A stretch of 64,000 nt of DNA from Flavobacterium sediminis (lineage in GTDB: Bacteria > Bacteroidota > Bacteroidia > Flavobacteriales > Flavobacteriaceae). A program made the position numbers and the translations under genes. A model generated the notes under the pieces. That model was given only the letters and a program-made list of their open reading frames with translations, made no database searches and had not been told where the DNA came from. Shown in pieces: positions 11,392 through 18,858 of this stretch. The DNA lies in assembly GCF_003148385.1 (NCBI RefSeq), contig NZ_CP029463.1, positions 3,038,001 to 3,102,000 on the forward strand, read 5' to 3'. Numbering within the stretch: the first letter of the stretch is position 1; each line of letters begins with the position of its first letter.

Positions 11392-11791
11392 ATGAAGACA
11401 ACTAAAGTGATTTTACTTAGTTTCGTTCTTTTGTTTTTAAATTGCAAATCACCAAGTAATTGCATTTTAAATATGCAGTTTGAAAGAGAATTAGATGGTC
11501 CTGGACCAGATCTGTTAATATTTACTAATAAGTGAAAAAGAAGACTTAGAGAAAATTTCTAAAAAAATAGAAGTTGTAGAAATAAACTTTGATGAAAAAA
11601 GAACATTTAAAAGCTCTGTTTTTAGTTTATCAAAAATTGAAAAAGGAAACTATGTACTAAAATTAAGTTCTCCTTTTTTTACTTTATCAGGTTATAATGA
11701 TGATAATGAAGTTTACAATCAAAGTGATAGAATGGAAATTAAATTGATTTTGAATGAAAATGATATTGTTAAATTTATAAAATGTAATTAA
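11392..11791 (+). pseudogene. Small putative lipoprotein gene, interrupted by a one-base insertion
   Basis: An ATG at 11392 begins a signal sequence MKTTKVILLSFVLLFLNC with a lipobox cysteine (LLFLNC), followed by some 30 residues and a stop at 11533-11535. The +1 frame continues at once with SEKEDLEKISKK and stays open to a stop at 11789-11791. Removing one T from the TTT at 11521-11523 joins the two into one lipoprotein of about 130 residues. It is AT-rich like the toxin tip and the immunity gene. Function is unknown; it may be a second cargo or protective protein of the RHS locus. Confidence 0.55.
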
Positions 11792-11795
11792 AATT

Positions 11796-11822
11796 AAGGC
11801 GATTCCTAACCGTTTCGCCTTT
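11796..11822 (+). terminator. Hairpin terminator ending the RHS island
   Basis: AAGGCGA and TCGCCTT form a 7-bp stem around a 13-base loop, followed by a short T run. It lies between the convergent lipoprotein gene and hutG and could serve both strands. Confidence 0.65.
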
Positions 11823-11898
11823 TAAAATAAGTTCTTTATAATGCTTCTATTGTTTTATAAGACATAGCTAACCTTTTTGCGAATTTCCGTCAAAAAAG

Positions 11899-12927
11899 TC
11901 ACATTTTACTTTTCATAAAATCAGTAACCAAATAAGCAATCAGCTTCCCTGTAAGGTGACTGTTGTTTGTATGATCCAGGTCAGGAGCTCCTTCACATAT
12001 ATGCAAATAAGAAGCATTTTTATGGTTGCCGAAGTAATACACATACTCCCGGGCTTGCTGTACATTAAAACCGCTTAACGTCATAGCACTGGAATAGATT
12101 CCCGGAATAGCATCCAGATCCAATTCAATTCCGAAAGGATCATTCTTTATAAAATTCAAAGCTTCTGCCATCTGAGAGTTGAACTCTTTTACTCTTTTGA
12201 CTTCAATCTCTTCATAGGTAACATAGCGAACACGCTCGTTCAACTCTTTTAACGTATTGAAAACACTCTTAGAGACAAAGTTTTCATGTAAACCGAATAC
12301 AAAATAATTTTTCAGAAAACCTTCTTCAAAAGCATAACTGAAACCATTTCCGGAATGACGACCTTCTAAGACTCTGAAATCAGTATGGGCATCAAAATTG
12401 ATAGCATTTACCGGCTTTCCTTTGGCTAATGCCAAACCTTTAATATTACCATAAGCATTATTGTGACCACCACCGATAATGATAGGCGTTTTACCGGTAT
12501 TTATAATTTGATGAATAATATGAGATACTTCCTTATCAATCTTTTCTACTAACTGAAATAAACGTTTTTTTTCTTCTTTAGAATAGATGGATAAATTTTG
12601 TGCTTCCTGCATTTCCTGATCGAGGTTCAAAGCCCCTAAGATCAACAGATCACTCCCTTTACAAAACTTATTGTGTTGGATGTTAACAAGACTTTTAAGG
12701 GTATTTTCGTATGCAGAAGCAGTGCCTGTTCGCCCGAAGTTTGCTTTTACACCGATATCTTCCGGTAAGCCTAAAAGGACAAAAGAGGCTGTAGAATTTT
12801 TAATAAAGTCAAGAATATCAGTGTTTTCAGGTACCACTTGAATACGTTCTCCGAATTTTATTTCACCGCTTCTGTGATGGGTAATTTTAGCTAACTCCTG
12901 TGAGGTTAACAATTTGATATTTTCCAT
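11899..12927 (-). CDS. hutG: Formimidoylglutamase, arginase family
   Basis: The 342-residue protein carries the metal-binding signature of the arginase/agmatinase family: IIIGGGHNNAYG, then NFDAHTDFR, then ELDLDAIPG. The Asp and His residues that bind the two Mn ions are present. The GGGHNN form is the one seen in the Bacteroidota formimidoylglutamase branch rather than the GGDHS of arginase. It hydrolyses N-formimidoyl-L-glutamate to glutamate and formamide in the last step of histidine degradation. The imidazolonepropionase gene hutI lies nearby on the same strand, supporting this role over arginase or agmatinase. hutH and hutU are not in the window. The ATG at 12927 gives the expected length. 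Confidence 0.86.
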   Translation of the reverse strand: MENIKLLTSQELAKITHHRSGEIKFGERIQVVPENTDILDFIKNSTASFVLLGLPEDIGVKANFGRTGTASAYENTLKSLVNIQHNKFCKGSDLLILGALNLDQEMQEAQNLSIYSKEEKKRLFQLVEKIDKEVSHIIHQIINTGKTPIIIGGGHNNAYGNIKGLALAKGKPVNAINFDAHTDFRVLEGRHSGNGFSYAFEEGFLKNYFVFGLHENFVSKSVFNTLKELNERVRYVTYEEIEVKRVKEFNSQMAEALNFIKNDPFGIELDLDAIPGIYSSAMTLSGFNVQQAREYVYYFGNHKNASYLHICEGAPDLDHTNNSHLTGKLIAYLVTDFMKSKM

Positions 12928-12987
12928 TGCGCTTTTATAGTAATTCCATAACCAAAATTACTATTTTAAAATTAGTTACCTAATAAA

Positions 12988-13018
12988 TTGACAAAATACT
13001 TAATAAATTGTAGATTTG
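12988..13018 (+). promoter_or_regulatory. Bacteroidota-type promoter for the coiled-coil gene
   Basis: TTG at 12988-12990 and TAGATTTG at 13011-13018 are spaced by 20 bases, matching the TTG-N(19-21)-TAnnTTTG consensus. The ATG at 13053 follows 34 bases after the -7 element. Confidence 0.7.
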
Positions 13019-13052
13019 CTATTATCTAATCATAATTAAAACCTTTATCTCT

Positions 13053-13931
13053 ATGGAAAACAAGCCTAATAATTCAAAGCTAAAAGCAGTCTTTTTAGTA
13101 TTGATATTGTTACTAATTGCCAGTGTTGGTTACATTGTTAAATTAAGTTCGGATATCTCCGGATTGAAAAAAGAAAAAACCGAAGTTTTAACAGAAAAAG
13201 ATTCTATTGCTAATGATTTAGAAGCCAGAATTGCAGAATTAGACGTAATGTCTAAGGAAAAAAACGGACTGGAGGATGAGATCAAAGATCAGAAAGCTGA
13301 AATGGAAAAGTTATTAGAGCAGGTAAAAAAATCAGAAGGGGATTTATCGCGTTATAAAAATGAATATTTCCGCTTGAAAAGAGAGATGGATAACTTAGTT
13401 GCAGAAAATAAATTACTAAAAGAGCAGAATGTTGCGCTAACATCGAGTTTAGACAGTACTCAAACGGAATTAAATGCTTCTAAAAAATATTCTGACACTT
13501 TGTTAATGCAAAATGAAGGTTTGGCTCAAACAGTAGAAAAAGGGTCGAAATTAGCGGTATTGAACTTAAATGTATTAGCCGTTAAAGAAAAAAGTTCAGG
13601 TAAACAAGTTGAAACAGATAAGGCAAGCAGAGCTAATAAGTTAAAAGTAAGCTTCTTAATTGCTGAAAACCAAATAGCGAAATCTGAAGATAAAACCTAT
13701 TATGTTCAGATAATTGATAGCAAAAACAATATTTTAGGTGAGAAACAAACAATTCCTGTAGGTGATAAAACACTGACCTATAGTTTCACTACAACAGTAA
13801 AATATGAAAATAAAACGGTTCAGGTAAATGAAGAAGTTTCAGGTGAAGATTTTCAGGCAGGAACTTACTTTGTAAATGTATTTACTGCATCCGGAGAAAA
13901 TGTTTCTAAAACAAGCTTTAACTTGAGATAA
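13053..13931 (+). CDS. Membrane-anchored coiled-coil protein of unknown function
   Basis: The 292-residue protein has a short charged N-terminus, a single membrane helix (residues about 12-30, VFLVLILLLIASVGYIV), a long heptad-rich coiled coil (about 32-165) and a C-terminal beta-rich domain of about 110 residues with the pattern TYYVQIIDSKNNILGEKQTI...TFFNLR-like end. The topology suggests an N-terminal anchor with the coiled coil and beta domain in the periplasm. Similar Bacteroidota proteins are annotated only as hypothetical. It has its own promoter and a strong terminator, so it is monocistronic, and it sits between hutG and hutI on the opposite strand. No catalytic motif is visible. Confidence 0.85.
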   Translation: MENKPNNSKLKAVFLVLILLLIASVGYIVKLSSDISGLKKEKTEVLTEKDSIANDLEARIAELDVMSKEKNGLEDEIKDQKAEMEKLLEQVKKSEGDLSRYKNEYFRLKREMDNLVAENKLLKEQNVALTSSLDSTQTELNASKKYSDTLLMQNEGLAQTVEKGSKLAVLNLNVLAVKEKSSGKQVETDKASRANKLKVSFLIAENQIAKSEDKTYYVQIIDSKNNILGEKQTIPVGDKTLTYSFTTTVKYENKTVQVNEEVSGEDFQAGTYFVNVFTASGENVSKTSFNLR

Positions 13932-13956
13932 AACTCTTCGATTTATAAAAATAAAA

Positions 13957-13981
13957 AAAGCGCTTACTAAGCGCTTTTTTT
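13957..13981. terminator. Bidirectional terminator between the coiled-coil gene and hutI
   Basis: AGCGCTTA and TAAGCGCT form an 8-bp stem with A residues before and T residues after. The structure works on both strands for the two convergent genes. Confidence 0.85.
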
Positions 13982-15218
13982 ATTCGATAAACATTCCGTT
14001 GATCATAACCTTGTCAATTAACACCGACCCGAATTCATAAGGAATCTGGTAAAATGAAGTAACAGGTTTTGTCATCATTACATTCGCTTTTTTTCCTCTG
14101 CTTATAGTTCCGGTTTCGTTCTCGATCCCCATCGCATAAGCAGCATTTAATGTAGCAGCATTAATAGCTTCTTCAGGTGTCATTTTCATTTTTATGCAAG
14201 CTGTTGCTACTACAAAGTTCATATTGCCTGATGGAGTAGTACCGGGATTGTAGTCGGTAGCTAATGCTAACGGCAAACCGGAATCTATCATTCTTCGGGC
14301 AGGAGTATAAGGAATACTGATAAAGTAAGAACAGCTAGGCAGAGCCACCGGCATAGTGTTGCTCTCTTTTAAAACAGCAATATCTTCGTCAGTTACTATT
14401 TCTAAATGGTCTACACTTAAAGCACCGTTTTCAACACAAGCCTGAATACCGTTTATCGCTGTAAATTGGTTCACATGAATTTTAGGAGTTAAGCCGTACT
14501 GTTTACCGGCTTTCATGATCTGAATAGTTTCGTCAACAGAAAAATATCCGGTTTCAAGAAAGGCATCAATATAGTCGGCTAAATTTTCTTTGGCAATCTC
14601 AGGTAGCATTTCATTGAGCATTAGATCAATATAAGCCTGATGATCTGTTTTATATTCGGCAGGGAAAGCGTGTGCTCCCAGAAAAGTGGCTTTAATAGGA
14701 AGATCATAGTTTTCTTTTAGACGTTTTATAACGCGGAGCATTTTTAATTCTCCTTCTGTAGTTAAACCATATCCTGATTTTATTTCGACTGCTCCGGTAC
14801 CGAGTTTGATGATCTCTTCCAAACGTTTTTTTGATTGTTCATAAATTTCATCTTCTGAAGTTTCATTCAATCGTTTGGCTGAATTAAGGATTCCGCCGCC
14901 TCGTTCGGCAATTTCTTCATAGGACAAACCGTTAATTCTATCGGCAAATTCCTGAACCCGGTCTCCGGCATAGACCAAATGAGTATGACTGTCAACCCAG
15001 GTAGGCAGAACAACACAACCGCTTGCATCTACAACAGTGGTATTTTCCGGATTCGGACATTGGGTCATAGGGCCAAAATCTTTGATAATAGTATCTTCGA
15101 TCAATAAATAAGCATTATCAATCTTAGGAAGTTCTTTCATCTCTTCACCTGCGACATAGGCAATATGACTTTCTCTTACTTGTAATAGTTCTTTTATGTT
15201 TTTGAATAGTATAAGCAT
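13980..15218 (-). CDS. hutI: Imidazolonepropionase
   Basis: The 412-residue protein belongs to the amidohydrolase superfamily and hydrolyses 4-imidazolone-5-propanoate to N-formimidoyl-L-glutamate, one step before HutG. Visible motifs are the metal-binding HTH (His78, His80) in WVDSHTHLVYAG, EIKSGYGLT, FLGAHAFP, KIHVNQF, VDHLE and ATDYNPGT, in the order expected for HutI. Length is typical. It is on the same strand as hutG but separated from it by an oppositely oriented gene, so the two hut genes are not in one operon here. Confidence 0.95.
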   Translation of the reverse strand: MLILFKNIKELLQVRESHIAYVAGEEMKELPKIDNAYLLIEDTIIKDFGPMTQCPNPENTTVVDASGCVVLPTWVDSHTHLVYAGDRVQEFADRINGLSYEEIAERGGGILNSAKRLNETSEDEIYEQSKKRLEEIIKLGTGAVEIKSGYGLTTEGELKMLRVIKRLKENYDLPIKATFLGAHAFPAEYKTDHQAYIDLMLNEMLPEIAKENLADYIDAFLETGYFSVDETIQIMKAGKQYGLTPKIHVNQFTAINGIQACVENGALSVDHLEIVTDEDIAVLKESNTMPVALPSCSYFISIPYTPARRMIDSGLPLALATDYNPGTTPSGNMNFVVATACIKMKMTPEEAINAATLNAAYAMGIENETGTISRGKKANVMMTKPVTSFYQIPYEFGSVLIDKVMINGMFIE

Positions 15219-15290
15219 AGAAAATATTTTGGGTAAAAATAAGCCCGAATTTTAAAAACTCCTATCTTTATAGAGACAAAAATTGAGACT

Positions 15291-16361
15291 TTGAGAAAAT
15301 TAAAATATAAAAAAGGACGAAAAGTTAACTTTCAACCACTGGAATACAATGGTATTTACACTGACAGAAAAACTGAAATGCAGTTGTTTGTGTACAATGA
15401 GAACAATATAGTGGAGTACCAGAATGTTTCCGTAGCTGATTTTATAAAAAACAGAGATTCGGAGCAATGTAATTGGTTAAATTTACACGGGTTAACGAAT
15501 GTAGAAGCGATCAGGGAACTTACAGATTATTTACAGCTCAACAGTATTATTATTTCTGATATTTTAAATATAACTCGGGGAACCCGACTTGATGAGCTTG
15601 ATGAGTCTCTGTTTTTCAGTATAAAATCTATTTTGCCATCTGAAGGCAATGAAAGCATTTCCATAGAGCAGATCAGTTTTTTAATTCAGGAAGGGTTAGT
15701 GGTTTCCTTTCAGGAAAAGCGAGGAGATTTTTTTACTCATATCAGGGAAAGGCTGCGAACGAATAGTGGTGTGGTACGCAAAAAGAAAGTAGATTATTTA
15801 CTTTTTCTGTTGCTCGACGCCGTAATAGAGAACTTTTACATCACTATTGAGAAGAAGGAAGAAAGAATTGAAAACCTGCAACAAAGATCCAAGACATCAG
15901 ATGAACCTGAAATAGTAGAAGAAATTGAACAGTTACGGGAAGTATTTCACTTCTTAAAACGTTCTTTAATACCATTAAAAGAAGCTTTATTTACGATCAA
16001 GACGATCAAGGAAGACGATGATTTTAACAGTATACAGGAGAGTAATTTTGTGTATTTTAGCAGGTTGCATCAAAAAACAATTGAACTTTTAGATCAGATA
16101 GAATACGATATGAGCTCGCTTGATAGTGCCAGTAATTTTTATTACACTACACAAAATCACAAGATGAATGAAGTGATGAAAACATTAACGGTTATATCAT
16201 CTATCTTTTTGCCTTTGACATTTATCGTAGGTTTGTATGGAATGAATTTCCACAATATGCCGGAACTCAGCACGCGTTATGGTTATTATGTAGTACTAAC
16301 TGTAATGGCTTTGTTAGTATTCGTAATGATTCGTTATTTTAAAAAGAAACGTTGGTTTTAA
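15291..16361 (+). CDS. corA: CorA-family magnesium/cobalt transporter
   Basis: The 356-residue protein has the soluble alpha/beta N-terminal domain, a long helical region rich in glutamate and lysine, and two C-terminal membrane helices. The first helix ends in the diagnostic GMN motif (GLYGMNFHNMPEL), and the tail ends in a basic KKKRWF. It forms a pentameric inner-membrane channel for Mg2+ and possibly Co2+. The start is TTG at 15291; no in-frame ATG is available before residue 30, and the resulting N-terminus RKLKYKKGRKVNFQP fits the family. The DUF1003 gene follows after 10 bases, probably in the same transcript. Confidence 0.93.
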   Translation: MRKLKYKKGRKVNFQPLEYNGIYTDRKTEMQLFVYNENNIVEYQNVSVADFIKNRDSEQCNWLNLHGLTNVEAIRELTDYLQLNSIIISDILNITRGTRLDELDESLFFSIKSILPSEGNESISIEQISFLIQEGLVVSFQEKRGDFFTHIRERLRTNSGVVRKKKVDYLLFLLLDAVIENFYITIEKKEERIENLQQRSKTSDEPEIVEEIEQLREVFHFLKRSLIPLKEALFTIKTIKEDDDFNSIQESNFVYFSRLHQKTIELLDQIEYDMSSLDSASNFYYTTQNHKMNEVMKTLTVISSIFLPLTFIVGLYGMNFHNMPELSTRYGYYVVLTVMALLVFVMIRYFKKKRWF

Positions 16362-16371
16362 TTGATTAGTC

Positions 16372-17100
16372 ATGTCCAAAAAAGATATTTTTACCAGCTC
16401 TATTTCACATAAAGAATTTCCTTTAAGTGAAAAAGTCTATGGAAGATCTGTTCGTAAACCTATATTTGATCTGATCTTAGGGGAATATCCGACATTTACC
16501 AAGAGTAGTGTTATTTCTGTATCTGAGTTGAATTATTATCGCGAAAAGTATATAGGGTCCTTATTATTAAATGAAGAGGGAGAGTTATCCGGTTTAGAGA
16601 GAACAGTATTAGATTCGATGACTAATAGAAGTAATTTGAGTCAGTTGATAGAAGAACAGACGGTATATACTTTTGGACAAAAAATAGCGGATAAAGTAGC
16701 TGAATTTGGTGGCAGCTGGACATTTATCTTGTCTTTTATGTTTTTTCTATTTGCATGGATACTAATTAATGTTTTCTTTTTACTGAATAAAGGATTTGAC
16801 CCATATCCGTTCATATTACTGAACCTGATTTTATCTTGTTTAGCGGCTTTACAGGCACCCATCATTATGATGAGCCAAAATCGTCAGGAAGAAAAAGACC
16901 GTGAACGGGCCAAAAATGATTATATGATTAATTTGAAATCTGAATTAGAGATTCGGATGTTGCATGAAAAGATCGACCATTTAATTTTACACCAGGAACA
17001 ATCTATGTTGGAAATTCAGAAAATTCAAATTGATATGATGAATGATATTATAGCTAAGATTGAGAATTCTAATTCTATAAATAAAAATGAAAAGCCTTGA
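16372..17100 (+). CDS. DUF1003 inner-membrane protein
   Basis: The 242-residue protein has a soluble N-terminal half, two membrane helices (about residues 118-138 and 148-165) and a C-terminal cytoplasmic helix. The DUF1003 signature PYPFILLNLILSCLAALQAP followed by IIMMSQNRQEEKDR is present. The molecular function of the family is not established. The gene starts 10 bases after corA, so a role connected with cation homeostasis is possible, but that is inferred only from position. Confidence 0.88.
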   Translation: MSKKDIFTSSISHKEFPLSEKVYGRSVRKPIFDLILGEYPTFTKSSVISVSELNYYREKYIGSLLLNEEGELSGLERTVLDSMTNRSNLSQLIEEQTVYTFGQKIADKVAEFGGSWTFILSFMFFLFAWILINVFFLLNKGFDPYPFILLNLILSCLAALQAPIIMMSQNRQEEKDRERAKNDYMINLKSELEIRMLHEKIDHLILHQEQSMLEIQKIQIDMMNDIIAKIENSNSINKNEKP

Positions 17101-17114
17101 TGCAATAAAAGGCT
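17093..17114 (-). terminator. Possible terminator for fumC
   Basis: AGCCTT and AAGGCT form a 6-bp stem; on the minus strand it is followed by TTTTCATTTTT. It overlaps the last codons of the convergent DUF1003 gene. Confidence 0.42.
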
Positions 17115-17141
17115 CTTCACTCCATGTTAAAAATAAATTAA

Positions 17142-18520
17142 TCAAACCATTTTCTTCGGATCGACCCATCGGTCAAAATCTTCTTCTGAAACATATCCTA
17201 ACCGAATAGCTTCTTTTTTTAAAGTAGTTCCGTTCGCATGTGCTGTTTGCGCGATCTCTGCTGCTTTATAATAACCTATTTTAGTATTTAAAGCAGTAAC
17301 CAACATCAGTGAATTTTTTAATAATTCATCTATCCTTTTATAATTGGGTTCAATACCGTTAACACAATGTTCAGTAAACGATAAACAAGCATCGCCCAGT
17401 AATCGGGCCGATTGTAAGAAATTAGCAATAAGCAAAGGTTTAAAGACATTTAGTTCATAATGTCCTTGTGTGGCTCCGATCGTTATTGCTACATCATTTC
17501 CCATTACCTGTGCAGCTACCATAGTTAAAGCTTCACATTGTGTAGGATTTACTTTTCCGGGCATAATCGACGATCCGGGTTCATTTTCAGGAATAAGGAT
17601 CTCTCCGATACCCGAACGCGGTCCGGAAGCTAAAAGCCGAATGTCATTTGCTATTTTATTTAAAGATACGGCAAGCTGTTTCAGAGCAGCATGACCTTGT
17701 ACAATGGCATTGTGTGCCGAAAGCGCCTCAAATTTATTAGGTGCCGTTTGAAATGAGATCCCGGTAAATTCAGAAATGTATTGAGCTACCAGAGTATCAT
17801 AGCCTTTAGGAGTGTTTAGACCGGTTCCGACTGCGGTTCCGCCTAAAGCTAATTCTGATAAAGGTTCAAGTGATTGTTTCAGCGTTATTAAACCGTTTGC
17901 CAGTAATTGGGCATAACCCGAAAATTCCTGACCTAAGGTCAGGGGAGTAGCGTCCATTAAATGGGTACGGCCTATTTTGATAACATCTTTAAATTCTTCA
18001 GCTTTTGCATTCAATGCTTTTTGTAAAACTTCAACCGCCGGAATAGAGTGCCTAATCAGTTGAATGCTGGCAGCAATATGCATTGCTGTGGGAAAGGTAT
18101 CGTTTGACGATTGCGATTTGTTAACATCGTCATTAGCCTTCAGTATAAAATCTTCACTAAAATCTTTCCCGTTAATTGTTGGGCTCTGTGGGCGATCACT
18201 TCATTAACATTCATGTTAGATTGTGTCCCTGAACCGGTTTGCCAAATGACCAACGGAAAATGTTCGTCGAGTTTCCCGTCCAGTATTTCATCACAAACGT
18301 TAGCAATAAGATCACGCTTTGTTTCCGTTAAAACATTCAATTCAGTATTTGTAAATGCGGCAGCTTTTTTTAAATAGGCAAAAGCTTCAATAATTTCATG
18401 TGGCATAGAGGCCGGAGCACCGATTTTGAAATTATTGCGGGAACGTTCAGTTTGTGCACCCCAAAGTTTATCAGCCGGAACACTGACTTCACCTAAGGTG
18501 TCTTTTTCAATTCTGTACAT
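17142..18520 (-). CDS. fumC: Class II fumarate hydratase (frameshifted)
   Basis: The two parts together give about 460 residues, the normal length of iron-independent fumarase, which converts fumarate to L-malate in the TCA cycle. Visible are the N-terminal [53 protein letters not shown] and the fumarate-lyase signature [16 protein letters not shown]. The frame breaks near 18176-18177 on the plus-strand numbering: one additional T there (A on the coding strand) restores [20 protein letters not shown] in a single frame, running into [13 protein letters not shown]. All active-site regions are otherwise intact, so the break is more likely a sequence error than a dead gene. The N-terminal [10 protein letters not shown] and the start at 18520 fit the family. 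Confidence 0.92.
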
Positions 18521-18564
18521 TGTATCATATTTTCTATAAAGTTAGAATTTTTATAGAAGAAAGT

Positions 18565-18596
18565 TTGTTATCATAATGCTAAAAATAGTATCTTTG
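18565..18596 (+). promoter_or_regulatory. Bacteroidota-type promoter for the small membrane protein
   Basis: TTG at 18565-18567 and TATCTTTG at 18589-18596 are spaced by 21 bases, matching the consensus. The ATG at 18624 follows 27 bases after the -7 element. Confidence 0.68.
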
Positions 18597-18623
18597 AGCT
18601 GAATTCATAAAATTCCGGAAAAC

Positions 18624-18791
18624 ATGTTTGAATTTCAACAGTATTTAGGTTTTTTACTTTTCTTAACCATCCTTACAATCGGATTTTGGTTAATGATTTT
18701 CTTGGCTTCATTTGTACCTTACTGGTTAGGTGGTGCTATTAAAGAATTCATCAAAGAGAGAAGAGATAAAAAACGCAATAACCAAGAATAA
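18624..18791 (+). CDS. Small membrane protein, 55 residues
   Basis: An ATG at 18624 opens a 55-codon frame ending with TAA at 18789-18791. The product begins MFEFQQYLGFLLFLTILTIG, has one long or two closely spaced hydrophobic segments up to about residue 36, then a basic tail KEFIKERRDKKRNNQE. A good consensus promoter precedes it and a strong hairpin terminator follows, so it is a stand-alone transcription unit. The positive-inside tail predicts a cytoplasmic C-terminus. I do not recognise a named family. Promoter, terminator and amphipathic layout make it very likely a real gene. Confidence 0.78.
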   Translation: MFEFQQYLGFLLFLTILTIGFWLMIFLASFVPYWLGGAIKEFIKERRDKKRNNQE

Positions 18792-18814
18792 CGAATTGAT
18801 TCTTAGTTAAAAGC

Positions 18815-18848
18815 AAAAAAGTCCTGATAGTACATCAGGACTTTTTTT
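18815..18848. terminator. Bidirectional terminator between the small membrane protein and the receptor gene
   Basis: AAAAAAGTCCTGAT and ATCAGGACTTTTTT form a long stem around a short loop, with A and T runs on both sides. Confidence 0.88.
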
Positions 18849-18858
18849 ATGATAATAA

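Noticed and set aside
11899..12927. Arginase or agmatinase identity
   Set aside because: The GGGHNN form of the metal motif and the nearby hutI fit formimidoylglutamase better.
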